From Cupriavidus sp. EM10 (GTDB taxonomy: Bacteria; Pseudomonadota; Gammaproteobacteria; Burkholderiales; Burkholderiaceae), in assembly GCF_018729255.1 (NCBI RefSeq), contig NZ_CP076060.1, positions 2,046,001 through 2,110,000 of the forward strand: a stretch of 64,000 nt of DNA, read 5' to 3'. The notes under the pieces are model-generated. The model made no database searches, was not told where the DNA came from, and worked only from the letters and a program-made list of their open reading frames with translations. Below, piece after piece: positions 36,037 through 45,092 of this stretch (its first letter is position 1; each line of letters begins with the position of its first letter). The translations under genes were made by a program, and so were the position numbers.

Positions 36037-39000
36037 TCAGCGCTGGATCGATTCCCACACCTTTTGCAGCCGCTTCACCGAGATCGGTTGCGGCGTGCGC
36101 AACTCCTGGGCGAACAGCGCCACGCGAAGTTCTTCCAGCATCCATCGGAATTCGTCCAGCCGCGCGTCCGCGGCCCCCCGGCCCTGGGAACGGATCTGCT
36201 TCTCGGCGCGCTGCCATTGCTGCACCAGCGGCGACATCTCCTGGATGCGCTGGCTGTCCCGCCCGGGATCGCCCTTGAGCTTGTCCACCCGCATCGCCAT
36301 GCCCTTCAGGTAGCGCGGATAGTGGACCAGCTGCGTGTATGGCGTATCGATCACAAACGTCTTGTGCATCAGCCTGCCGAGCTGGGCTTCCAGGTCCTGG
36401 TAGGCCGATCCGAACGGTTTGGCCTGCAGCAGCTTGCGGGGCAGCGACGCGAATTCGGCCAGGATGGTGCCGACCAGCCGCGCGATTTCCTGCGCCAGCA
36501 GCGACAGCCGCGCCCGCCCCTCTTCCTTGCGTGCGTTGAACTCGGCCTCGTTGCGCGGCAGCGGCGCCTGCAGGCACGCCCGCTCCAGCGCCATCAGCAC
36601 GATCTGGTTGCGCAGTTCCTCCTGCGTGCCCAGCGTCATGTACTGCATCGCCATCTGCTGCAGGTTCGGGATGTTCTTCTCGATGAACTTGACCTGCTCG
36701 CGCAGTTGCAGCGCGAACAGCCGGCGCAGGCCCGCGTGGTGGATGCGCGCGGCTTCCTGCGGATCGTCGAACACTTCCACGTCGCAGTGGTCGCCACGAT
36801 CTACCAGCGCCGGGTAGCCAAACAGCGTCTGGTTGCCCTTGCGGATTTCCAGCAGCTCCGGCAATTCGCCGAACGACCATGACGTCAGGTTCTCGTACTG
36901 CCCGGCCTCGGCGGCCGGCACGTCGCGCGCGGCGATGTTCTGGAACGATTGCTGCGCCTGTCCGCCCAGTTCGGCGCGCAGTTGCGCCAGGTTGCGGCCC
37001 ATGTCCAGCTGGCGACCGTGCTCGTCGATCACCTTGAAGTTCATGGCGTGGTGCGCCGGCAGCGTTTCCAGCTTGAAATCCGCGCGCCGGATCATGGTGC
37101 CGGTCTGCTCGCGCACATCGGCAATCAGCACGTCCAGCAGGTCGCCCTCGCCAAACGGCTGGCGCTCGACAAACCCGGCCGCGTAGTCGGGCAGCGGCAC
37201 GCAATGCCGGCGCAGCTTCTGCGGCAGCGACTTCAGCAGCAGGTGCACCTTTTCCTTGATCATCCCTGGCACCAGCCAGTCGGCGCGCTCGGGCCTGACC
37301 TGGTTCAGCGCGTACAGCGGCACGGTCAGCGTCACGCCATCTCGGTGGCTGCCCGGCTCGAAGTGGTACGACAAACCCATATCGATGCCGGCGATCGGCA
37401 GGATCTTCGGGAAGAGGTCGGTCGTGATGCCGGCCGCCTCGTGACGCATCAGTTCGTCGCGGTTCAGGTACAGCAGCTTGCGGTCCTTGGCCGATTCGGC
37501 CTGGTACCACTTCTCGAACGCCACCTGGTTGTGGATGTCCGCCGGAATGACCTGATCGTAAAACGCGTAGATCAGCACATCGTCGACCAGCACATCCTGC
37601 CGGCGCGACTTGTGTTCCAGGTTCTCGATCTCGCGCACCAGCCGCTGGTTATGGGCGAAAAACGGCAGTTTCGTGTCGAATTCACCCTCGACCAGCGCGC
37701 TGCGGATAAACAGCTCGCGCGCCTCGCCCGGGTTCATCGGCCCGAAATCCACCCGGCGATGCTGGTAGACCGGCAGGCCGTACAGCGTGCCGCGTTCCAG
37801 CGCCAGCACCTGGCCGGCCTTCTTTTCCCAGTGCGGCTCGCTCCAGCTCACCTTCAGCAGATGCTTGCCCACCTGCTCCACCCACTCGGGCTCCACGCGG
37901 GCCAGCGTGCGGCCATACAGGCGGCTGGTTTCCACCAGTTCGGCGGCGATGATCCAGCGCCCCACCTTGCGCGCGATCAGCGAGCCCGGCCACAGGTGGA
38001 ACTTGATGCCTCGGGCGCCCAGGTATTCGCGGCCCTTGCCGTCCGCCTCGTCCAGCTTCAGGCCGACGTTGCCCAGCAGGCCCGTCAGCAGCGCCTTGTG
38101 CAGCTGCTCGAAGGTCGGCTCCGAATCGTTCAGGCGCCAGCCCTGCTCGCTCACCGTGGTGTGCAGCTGCGAGTGCACGTCGCGCCATTCGCGCAGGCGC
38201 ACATGCGACAGGAAATTGCTGCGGCACTGATCCTGCAGCTGGCGGTTGGTCTTCTTGTGGGCGATGGCTTCCTCGAACCACTTCCACAGCTTGACCCAGC
38301 CCAGGAACTCGGACTTCTCGTCCATGAACTTGCGATGGGCCTGGTCGGCGGCTTCCTGCGCCTCCTGCGGACGCTCGCGCGGGTCCTGCACCGACAGCGC
38401 GCTGGCGATGATCAGCACTTCCTTCAGGCAGTGGTGGTCGCGGGCGGCCAGGATCATGCGCGCCACGCGCGGATCGAGTGGCAGTTTCGCCAATTGGCGG
38501 CCAGTGTTGGTCAGCTGGTTGCCTTCGTCGAGCGCGCCCAGTTCCTGCAGCAGCTGGTAGCCATCGGCCACGGCCCGGCCCAGCGGGGGCTCGATGAACG
38601 GGAAGGCCTCGATATCGGTCAGGCGCAGCGCCTTCATGCGCAGGATGACCGCCGCCAGCGACGAACGCAGGATTTCGGGGTCGGTAAAGCGCGGCCGGCC
38701 CAGGAAATCGCTTTCCTCGTACAGCCGGATGCAGACGCCATCGGCCACCCGGCCGCAACGGCCGGCGCGCTGGTTGGCGGCAGCCTGCGAGATCGATTCG
38801 ATCTGCAGTTGCTCCACCTTGTTGCGGTACGAATAGCGCTTCACGCGCGCCAGGCCGGTATCCACGACATAGCGGATGCCGGGTACCGTGAGCGACGTTT
38901 CCGCCACATTGGTGGCCAGCACGATGCGCCGCGCGTTCGACGGCCGGAACACGCGCTCCTGCTCCTGCACGGACAGCCGCGCAAACAGCGGCAGGATCTC

Positions 39001-40065
39001 GGTGTGCGGCGGATGGTGCTTGCGCAGCGCCTCGGCGGCCTCGCGGATCTCGCGCTCGCCGGGCAGGAACACCAGCACGTCGCCCGGTCCCAGGCGGCAC
39101 AGTTCGTCCACGGCATCGACGATGCCGTCGTAGAGGTCGCGCTCCTTCGCCTTTTCCGACCGGGGGGCGGCAGGCATCTGGCCCGGCGCCGGCTTGTCTT
39201 CCTGGATCGGCCGATAGCGGATTTCCACCGGATACAGGCGGCCGCTGACCTCGATCACGGGCGCCGGCTTGCCGTTGCGCCCGAAATGCTCGGCAAAGCG
39301 CCTGGCATCGATGGTGGCCGACGTGATGATGACCTTCAGGTCCGGCCGCTTGGGCAGGATCTGGCGCAGGTAGCCAATCAGGAAGTCGATGTTGAGGCTG
39401 CGTTCGTGCGCCTCGTCGATGATGATCGTGTCGTACGCGCGCAGCAGCGGGTCGTTCTGCGTCTCGGCCAGCAGGATGCCGTCGGTCATCAGCTTGACCG
39501 ACGCCCCGGCGGACATCGCATCGTTGAACCGCACCTGGTAGCCCACGTGCTCGCCCACCGGCGTGCCCAGTTCCTGCGCGATGCGCTTGGCCGTGGACGT
39601 GGCGGCGATCCGGCGCGGCTGGGTGTGGCCGATCAGGCCGCCACCGGGCTTGTCTTCGCGCGCCGGGCCGCGCCCGACCGACAGCGCGATCTTCGGCAAC
39701 TGCGTGGTCTTGCCCGAACCGGTCTCGCCCGAGACGATCACCACCTGGTTGGCCAGCAGCGCCTGCGCGATCTCGTCGCGGCGGGCCGATACCGGCAGCG
39801 CCTCGGGGAACGTGATCTCGGGCAGCGGATTGGCCATCCGCACCGGCTGGGGCTGGCGCGGGGGCCGCTGGGCGCCTTCGGGGCGAGGCTTGCGCTGGCC
39901 GCCATCCGGCCTGGGCGGACGCTGGCCGCCCTCGGGACGCGGCGGCCGGTTTTGCGAACGGCCGCCACCCCCTGCATCGCGCGGAGCGGGGTTCGGGCTG
40001 GCCTTGGAGGAGGTCGCCTCGGCGGGGTTGGCCGGGGCAGGCTTGGCGGGGCGTTGTGCTGACAT
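36037..40065 (-). CDS. hrpA: HrpA, DEAH-box ATP-dependent RNA helicase
   Basis: A 1342-residue DEAH helicase. The first ~80 residues are a Pro/Arg/Gly-rich tail with three copies of a PRPEGGQR-like unit. Then come Walker A GETGSGKTTQ (about residue 110), DEAH in IIDEAHERSLN, SAT motif TSATID, QRAGRCGR, an HA2/OB fold and the long DUF3418 C-terminal domain typical of bacterial HrpA. It remodels RNA, including fimbrial mRNA and stalled ribosomes in E. coli. It is divergent from argA with only 23 bases between starts. Confidence 0.95.
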   Translation of the reverse strand: MSAQRPAKPAPANPAEATSSKASPNPAPRDAGGGGRSQNRPPRPEGGQRPPRPDGGQRKPRPEGAQRPPRQPQPVRMANPLPEITFPEALPVSARRDEIAQALLANQVVIVSGETGSGKTTQLPKIALSVGRGPAREDKPGGGLIGHTQPRRIAATSTAKRIAQELGTPVGEHVGYQVRFNDAMSAGASVKLMTDGILLAETQNDPLLRAYDTIIIDEAHERSLNIDFLIGYLRQILPKRPDLKVIITSATIDARRFAEHFGRNGKPAPVIEVSGRLYPVEIRYRPIQEDKPAPGQMPAAPRSEKAKERDLYDGIVDAVDELCRLGPGDVLVFLPGEREIREAAEALRKHHPPHTEILPLFARLSVQEQERVFRPSNARRIVLATNVAETSLTVPGIRYVVDTGLARVKRYSYRNKVEQLQIESISQAAANQRAGRCGRVADGVCIRLYEESDFLGRPRFTDPEILRSSLAAVILRMKALRLTDIEAFPFIEPPLGRAVADGYQLLQELGALDEGNQLTNTGRQLAKLPLDPRVARMILAARDHHCLKEVLIIASALSVQDPRERPQEAQEAADQAHRKFMDEKSEFLGWVKLWKWFEEAIAHKKTNRQLQDQCRSNFLSHVRLREWRDVHSQLHTTVSEQGWRLNDSEPTFEQLHKALLTGLLGNVGLKLDEADGKGREYLGARGIKFHLWPGSLIARKVGRWIIAAELVETSRLYGRTLARVEPEWVEQVGKHLLKVSWSEPHWEKKAGQVLALERGTLYGLPVYQHRRVDFGPMNPGEARELFIRSALVEGEFDTKLPFFAHNQRLVREIENLEHKSRRQDVLVDDVLIYAFYDQVIPADIHNQVAFEKWYQAESAKDRKLLYLNRDELMRHEAAGITTDLFPKILPIAGIDMGLSYHFEPGSHRDGVTLTVPLYALNQVRPERADWLVPGMIKEKVHLLLKSLPQKLRRHCVPLPDYAAGFVERQPFGEGDLLDVLIADVREQTGTMIRRADFKLETLPAHHAMNFKVIDEHGRQLDMGRNLAQLRAELGGQAQQSFQNIAARDVPAAEAGQYENLTSWSFGELPELLEIRKGNQTLFGYPALVDRGDHCDVEVFDDPQEAARIHHAGLRRLFALQLREQVKFIEKNIPNLQQMAMQYMTLGTQEELRNQIVLMALERACLQAPLPRNEAEFNARKEEGRARLSLLAQEIARLVGTILAEFASLPRKLLQAKPFGSAYQDLEAQLGRLMHKTFVIDTPYTQLVHYPRYLKGMAMRVDKLKGDPGRDSQRIQEMSPLVQQWQRAEKQIRSQGRGAADARLDEFRWMLEELRVALFAQELRTPQPISVKRLQKVWESIQR

Positions 40066-40081
40066 TGGCCGGGATTATAAT
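40054..40081 (+). promoter_or_regulatory. Sigma-70 promoter of argA
   Basis: TTGTGC (40054-40059), 16 bases, then a perfect TATAAT (40076-40081). The predicted start is at about 40088, at or one base from the ATG at 40089, so the message would be leaderless. The -35 overlaps the 5' end of hrpA. Confidence 0.65.
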
Positions 40082-40088
40082 CCGCCGC

Positions 40089-41549
40089 ATGAACGCCAGA
40101 ACCGACTCCCCGCAGCAGGACCCCGATCCTGCCGTCTCGCCCTTGCCCGTCGATCCGTCGACCGTCCCGATGACCACTGCCGAGCCCGCCACGCCCATCC
40201 CGTCGGCCACCGCCGGCGCCGACCTGGCCGAGGCCAGCGGCCCCGACCAGCAGCAGTTCGTCGACTGGCTGCGCGCCGTCGCCCCGTACATCCATACGTT
40301 CCGCGGCAAGACCTTCGTGATCGCCTTCAGCGGCGAGCTGGTCAAGGCCGGGGTGCTCAACGCGCTGGTCAACGATGTGGCGCTGCTGCACGCCATGGGC
40401 ATGCACGTGGTGCTGGTGTTCGGCTCGCGCCCGCAGGTGGAAGAACAGCTGGGGCTGCGCAATGTGCAGTCCCAGTTTGCCGAGGGCGTGCGGATTACCG
40501 ACAACGCGGCGCTGGAATGCGCCAAGGAAGCCGCCGGCGAACTGCGGCTGGATATCGAGGCGGCGTTCAGCCAGGGCCTGCCCAACACGCCGATGGCCGG
40601 CGCCCAGCTTTCGGTGGTGTCGGGCAACTTCATCACGGCGCGGCCAGTGGGCATCGTCAATGGCGTGGATTACCAGCACACGGGCCTGGTACGCAAGATC
40701 GACGACGAATCGATGCGCATGTCGCTGTCGCACGGCAAGGTCGTGCTGCTGTCGCCGCTGGGCTTCTCGCCCACCGGGCAGGCGTTCAACCTGTCGATGG
40801 AAGACGTGGCCAGCGCCACGGCCAGCGCGCTCAAGGCCGACAAGCTGATCTTCATCACCGAGGTGCCGGGCGTGCCCGACCCCGTGGGCAAGCTGATGAA
40901 GGAAATGTCGCTGCGCACCGCCGTGGAGCGGCTGCAGAACAACCACTTGCCGCCCGACGTGGCCTATTACCTGGAACACCTGGTCAAGGCGCTCAAGGGC
41001 GGCGTGCCGCGTGCCCACCTGATCCCGTTCGACATGGACGGATCGGTGCTGCTGGAACTGTTCCTGCACGACGGCGTGGGCACGATGGTGTCCGATTCCG
41101 ACCTGGAAAGCCTGCGCGAGGCCACGCTGGACGACGTGGGCGGCATCCTGCAGCTGATCGCGCCGCTGGAGGCCGACGGCACGCTGGTACCGCGCGGACG
41201 CCACCTGATCGAGCGCGATATCGACAAGTTCTCGGTGATCGAGCACGACAACGTGCTGTTCGGATGTGCGGCGCTTTATGCATTCCCGCGCGAGAACATG
41301 GGCGAGATGGCCTGCCTGACCGTGTCGGCCGAGGCCCAGGGCACCGGCGACGGCGAGCGCCTGCTCAAGCGCATCGAACGCCGTGCCCGCACTTTGGGCC
41401 TGGACCGCCTGTTCGTGCTCACCACGCGCACCGAACACTGGTTCCTGAAGCGCGGCTTCGTCCACGCCACCGTGGACGACCTGCCCGAGGACAAGCGCAA
41501 GCTGTACAACTGGCAGCGCAAGTCGATGGTGCTGATGAAGAAGCTGTAA
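40089..41549 (+). CDS. argA: Amino-acid N-acetyltransferase (N-acetylglutamate synthase)
   Basis: A 486-residue enzyme for the first step of arginine synthesis. An N-terminal amino-acid-kinase domain ([15 protein letters not shown] near residue 75; [14 protein letters not shown]) is probably the allosteric arginine site. The C-terminal GNAT domain (about 340-486) has the acetyl-CoA loop [16 protein letters not shown] and ends [10 protein letters not shown]. The first ~60 residues are Pro/Ala-rich, so an ATG further in could be used. Its TATAAT lies so close that translation from 40089 would be leaderless. Confidence 0.93.
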   Translation: MNARTDSPQQDPDPAVSPLPVDPSTVPMTTAEPATPIPSATAGADLAEASGPDQQQFVDWLRAVAPYIHTFRGKTFVIAFSGELVKAGVLNALVNDVALLHAMGMHVVLVFGSRPQVEEQLGLRNVQSQFAEGVRITDNAALECAKEAAGELRLDIEAAFSQGLPNTPMAGAQLSVVSGNFITARPVGIVNGVDYQHTGLVRKIDDESMRMSLSHGKVVLLSPLGFSPTGQAFNLSMEDVASATASALKADKLIFITEVPGVPDPVGKLMKEMSLRTAVERLQNNHLPPDVAYYLEHLVKALKGGVPRAHLIPFDMDGSVLLELFLHDGVGTMVSDSDLESLREATLDDVGGILQLIAPLEADGTLVPRGRHLIERDIDKFSVIEHDNVLFGCAALYAFPRENMGEMACLTVSAEAQGTGDGERLLKRIERRARTLGLDRLFVLTTRTEHWFLKRGFVHATVDDLPEDKRKLYNWQRKSMVLMKKL

Positions 41550-41652
41550 CGCCACACCCCACAACACCCACGAAGGTCCGCCGCAAAGACCAAAGACAAC
41601 AGCCGCCGCAGGGGCATGGGCGCCCCGCCCTGCCCTGGCGGCCCGGCTTGGC

Positions 41653-41658
41653 TACAAT
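41653..41658 (+). promoter_or_regulatory. Putative -10 element of yggX
   Basis: GGCTACAATGG contains TACAAT; a start about 41665 would give a 21-base leader with AAGGAG before the ATG at 41686. No convincing -35 was seen. Confidence 0.45.
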
Positions 41659-41685
41659 GGCGGCCACACGAAAAAGGAGTCCCTC

Positions 41686-41961
41686 ATGGCCCGCATGGTC
41701 CATTGCGTCAAACTGAACAAGGAAGCCGAAGGCCTCGACTTCCCGCCGCTGCCGGGCGAACTCGGCAAGAAGATCTGGCAGAGCGTGTCGAAGGAAGCCT
41801 GGGCTGGCTGGCTCAAGCACCAGACCATGCTGATCAACGAAAACCGCCTGAACATGGCCGACGTCCGCGCGCGCCAGTACCTGCTCAAGCAGACCGAGAA
41901 GTATTTCTTCGGCGAAGGCGCCGACCAGGCCGCCGGCTACGTGCCGCCGCCGTCGGCGTAA
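41686..41961 (+). CDS. yggX: Probable Fe(2+)-trafficking protein YggX
   Basis: A 91-residue YggX family member, full length. Conserved features are [18 protein letters not shown] with the single N-terminal Cys, [33 protein letters not shown] and EKYFF. It protects Fe-S enzymes from oxidation and helps iron delivery. AAGGAG lies seven bases upstream of the ATG. Position after argA follows the usual betaproteobacterial order. Confidence 0.95.
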   Translation: MARMVHCVKLNKEAEGLDFPPLPGELGKKIWQSVSKEAWAGWLKHQTMLINENRLNMADVRARQYLLKQTEKYFFGEGADQAAGYVPPPSA

Positions 41962-42021
41962 GTACGGGGCCACCGGCCCTCCCGCCTGCCGTCGCTTCAC
42001 CCTCGCCCGCCGGGCAGGGAC

Positions 42022-42078
42022 ATTTGCCGCACGCCGCGCGCATGATCCATCCGGATCGGCGCGTGCCGTGCGGCAAAT
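42022..42078. repeat. 57-bp long imperfect inverted repeat
   Basis: ATTTGCCGCACG (42022-42033) pairs perfectly with CGTGCGGCAAAT (42067-42078). Inside, CGCGC and GATCC segments also pair, with a few mismatches, leaving a very short loop, so nearly the whole element can form one stem. No U-tract follows on either strand. It lies 60 bases past yggX and 85 bases before the 872-residue gene. Confidence 0.75.
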
Positions 42079-42163
42079 CCATTCTCAGCCCCGCATCCCG
42101 CCCCCTATCCTGCGCTGGCGCTGGCGCATTGCGCGCCGCGTCCACAACCAGGCGGAGGCAGGC

Positions 42164-44782
42164 ATGGCAATTCTTTTCGATATCAGCATCGATAGTGGCG
42201 CGTCGCCGTGGTACGGCGTGATCACGGTCACCAACATTCGCCACAGCAGCGGCGCGGCGGTCAAGATCGACCACTTTCTGGGGCTGCGCTTCAAGGCCCC
42301 GGTGGCGGTACAGCCCACCGACTTCAACCTCCAGCTATGGAGCTGGATGGCCACCACGACCGAGACCGAGAACAGCCAGATCGGCAACGACCTGTGGGAT
42401 GTCGAGGCGAAGATCCACTTCCCGTCGTCCTATACCTTCAGCGCGCAGGACAAGATCAAGATCGGCATCAACGGCGACCTGACCGGCCCCGACGCCGCGG
42501 CCTTCCTGGCGTCGTTCGCGCTGGCCGCCGACGCCCTGCCGGACACCAACGGCACGGTCCGCGTGCAGGCCGAATCGGCGCCCGATGTCGAACTCTATTC
42601 GGCCGGGCAGTCGATCACCTTCACCGAGGGCTCGCAGGTGCATGCCGAGACGGTATCCCCCGGCACCACCACACCCCTGGCGCTGCCGAGCGGCACCTAC
42701 GCGGTATCGGTCGAGCCGCTGACGAACGCCGACCATACCGTCGTGGCCATGGCCTCGGTGCATCCGGCCAGCGTCACGGTCACGCAGGGCGGCACCAGCG
42801 CGGTGGTGGTCAGCTACGAGGCAGCCCAGCACTACGGCCGGCTCAACGTGGGCATGGGCGCCATCCCGGTGCTGGCCGACGAAGCCTTCAATATCGACGT
42901 GTCGACCCGCAACACCGGCGAGCCGCTGGCCGATTTCTGGCTGGCGCCGGCGTCCGTGATGCCACTGGGCGGGCTGCCGCCGAGCGGCATGGTCGATATC
43001 ACCGTCCAGCCGCTGGCCCTGAACAACGTGCGCTACACCTTCCCGGCCCAGGAGCGCATGTTGTCGACCACGGCCCAGAACGTGTTCTTCGCGGCCGCCG
43101 ACCTGGTCTCCACGGCCGTCGATACCACCGGCTTTGTCGTGCTGCCGATTGTCATCACGTCGGATGTCGGCGTCGATGCCGCGCTCGATGTGCGCCTGGT
43201 GGCCGACAACATGACCTACCGGCAGTCGTTCCCGCTGGCCTCCGGCACCCACAGCTACCACCTTGCCGTGCCCGTGCAGGCGCAGGCGTACGCGGTGGAG
43301 GTATCCGACTTTATCGTCGACGGCATCGTCCACAACGTGACGGCGCCCGATACGCTCCAGGTAGCCGCCGGTGGCACCACGCGACTGCTGATCGAGGCGG
43401 TACAAGGCGCCAACCTGAAGGTGCGCGGCTTTCCGGACTTCCTCAGCTTTGGCGGCTGCGCCGACCTGACGCCTGGCAACGCGGCCGACTTCGCCGCCGC
43501 GCGGGCCTCGTCGGTATTCAAGTACGCGGGCTTCGACGGCGCCGGCGATGCCGGCCAGTACCTGACCTCGGACAACCAGACCACGGCCACGATCCTGCTG
43601 GCGCGCGATGTCGAACAGCGGGTGGGCGGCGGCCACCGCGTGCTGCCGGTGATCGTGTCGTACACGTGCAACCTGTCGCTGGGCGATACACCCACGCAAC
43701 TGGCCAACACGCAGGGCCTGGCGCACAGCTTCGGCAACCTGATCCTGTCACTGAACCTGGCGAACGAACATATCGACGCCGACCATCCCGTGCCGGCCGG
43801 CTACGTCATCAACCCCGACTTCCTGGGCGCGTGCCAGCAGGGCGGCTTCGGCCCGGCCTACGCGATGCCGGTGCGCGAGCCGCTGCGCCTGGCGCTTGCC
43901 CACTGGAACGTGCAGGCGACGATCCCGGACAGCATCGAGAACAATATCCGGGGCTATGTGGCGGCCGTGAACTGGCTGATCCGCACCGTGGCGCCGGCCG
44001 TCACGTTCGGCTGGCAGGTCAATTTGTGGGGCGTGGGCGCATCGGAGTGGATCTACGCGTCGAGCGACGAGCCCGTCCAGAATGCCCGCTCGACTGCGGC
44101 CTATATCAAGGCGCTGGGCGTCCATGATGGCCCCGACGCACCCGATTTCCTGGCCGTGGACCGCTACGAGGCCGACGACTTCACGATCCGCAGCTACGCC
44201 AACGGCTATTGCTACTGGACCCACGAGTGGGACCGCTACTTCGACTTCTGCGCCGAACTGAGCCGTGGCCTGAAGTTTCCGATCATGCCGTGGCAGATTC
44301 CCGCCAGCCACGCGCCGCTGGTGTCCGATCCGGTCAACGACAACTTCGACACGCAGAACTGGGGCACCGGCGGCACCTATATCTTTGGCGACCCGGCTAT
44401 TGGCAGCGACTATCGGAACATCAATCCCAAGATCGTCGCCCTGCCCTTCCCGACCGCGTTCCATTGGGCCATGGGCGCCACCGCCGAAGACATGTTCAAG
44501 CGATCCGAGCCGTTCGATGTCAGCGCACCGGCCTATGGCGACTTCCCGTATCGCGGCATCTTCACGATGCTGCTCGGCGGCGGCGCCACGACCGGCATCA
44601 TCTCCACGGTCGGCGACGACACGTCGTTCGTGCGTGACAAGCTCAATACCTACATGAAGGCGCCAATTTCGTTCACCGACGATCCCTACGCCACGCGGCG
44701 GCCCGCCGTGCTGCGCCGCTGGCGGCATCGGCGGACGGCAACGGTCTGCGGCAATCGGTCCAAGACCCGGCTCACGCGATAG
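42164..44782 (+). CDS. Large multidomain protein of unknown function, possibly carbohydrate-active
   Basis: An 872-residue protein that I cannot assign. The ATG at 42164 has GGAGG five bases upstream. Residues 1-130 look like a beta-sandwich with an aromatic face (SPWYGVITVTN, LQLWSWMATT), reminiscent of carbohydrate-binding modules. Residues ~140-250 contain a PEGA/prealbumin-like unit (LPSGTYAVSVEPL ... VTVTQGGTSAVVVSY). From about 430, alternating strands and motifs such as VLPVIVSYTC, FGNLILSLNLANEHI, GWQVNLWGVG, DFLAVDRYEADDF and FPIMPWQIP suggest a TIM-barrel glycosidase-like domain with acidic residues. There is no signal peptide. The last ~30 residues are Arg-rich and may be out of frame, but the stop sits just before a strong terminator. 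Confidence 0.6.
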   Translation: MAILFDISIDSGASPWYGVITVTNIRHSSGAAVKIDHFLGLRFKAPVAVQPTDFNLQLWSWMATTTETENSQIGNDLWDVEAKIHFPSSYTFSAQDKIKIGINGDLTGPDAAAFLASFALAADALPDTNGTVRVQAESAPDVELYSAGQSITFTEGSQVHAETVSPGTTTPLALPSGTYAVSVEPLTNADHTVVAMASVHPASVTVTQGGTSAVVVSYEAAQHYGRLNVGMGAIPVLADEAFNIDVSTRNTGEPLADFWLAPASVMPLGGLPPSGMVDITVQPLALNNVRYTFPAQERMLSTTAQNVFFAAADLVSTAVDTTGFVVLPIVITSDVGVDAALDVRLVADNMTYRQSFPLASGTHSYHLAVPVQAQAYAVEVSDFIVDGIVHNVTAPDTLQVAAGGTTRLLIEAVQGANLKVRGFPDFLSFGGCADLTPGNAADFAAARASSVFKYAGFDGAGDAGQYLTSDNQTTATILLARDVEQRVGGGHRVLPVIVSYTCNLSLGDTPTQLANTQGLAHSFGNLILSLNLANEHIDADHPVPAGYVINPDFLGACQQGGFGPAYAMPVREPLRLALAHWNVQATIPDSIENNIRGYVAAVNWLIRTVAPAVTFGWQVNLWGVGASEWIYASSDEPVQNARSTAAYIKALGVHDGPDAPDFLAVDRYEADDFTIRSYANGYCYWTHEWDRYFDFCAELSRGLKFPIMPWQIPASHAPLVSDPVNDNFDTQNWGTGGTYIFGDPAIGSDYRNINPKIVALPFPTAFHWAMGATAEDMFKRSEPFDVSAPAYGDFPYRGIFTMLLGGGATTGIISTVGDDTSFVRDKLNTYMKAPISFTDDPYATRRPAVLRRWRHRRTATVCGNRSKTRLTR

Positions 44783-44800
44783 GCCACGGCCACTCACCGG

Positions 44801-44826
44801 GCGGGTGCTTCGGCACCCGCTTTTTC
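44801..44826 (+). terminator. Strong rho-independent terminator
   Basis: An eight-pair stem GCGGGTGC / GCACCCGC closed by a TTCG tetraloop and followed by TTTTT. It lies 18 bases past the stop of the 872-residue gene. Confidence 0.92.
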
Positions 44827-45092
44827 TCCATTTTTCTTTTTGCAGTCGATTTGATCAAAATCATGATCATGTCGATGCGTGCCTGTTTGCCGCCGCGCCG
44901 GCCATCGGCACCATACCCCGCCAGACCCGCCCCAACCGTTGCCCCGCGCGGCGCTCCGGCAGCCCTATGCCGAAAGAACTAGTCCGCCCGGCATAGCCCG
45001 GCCCTCTGCCGGCTGTACGGCCGGCGAATGTTCGGCGCAGACCCGCAGGCCTACTCTGGCATCACTCTTCAAAGTGATCCCGGAACCCGGCC
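44827..45092. other. Regulatory region upstream of narK1
   Basis: With the terminator this makes 310 bp without a gene. It holds the FNR box at 44851-44864 and, just before the narK1 ATG, an inverted repeat ATCACT-N6-AGTGAT (45061-45078) that could mask the ribosome site. No clear -10 was found at the class II distance, so the FNR-dependent start is unresolved. NarL heptamers were looked for but none was convincing. Confidence 0.6.
44851..44864 (+). promoter_or_regulatory. FNR box upstream of the nar cluster
   Basis: TTGAT-CAAA-ATCAT matches nine of ten consensus bases of TTGAT-N4-ATCAA. It is about 235 bases upstream of the narK1 start and downstream of a terminator, in the place expected for anaerobic control of the cluster. 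Confidence 0.65.

Noticed and set aside
44887..44892. A class II -10 element 22 bases after the narK FNR box
   Set aside because: The hexamer there is TTGCCG, not -10-like, so the promoter geometry seen at cco is not repeated.
44783..44987. Reading the 872-residue gene on through a -1 shift to a later stop
   Set aside because: That frame crosses the strong TTCG terminator at 44801-44826, whereas the frame as annotated stops just before it.
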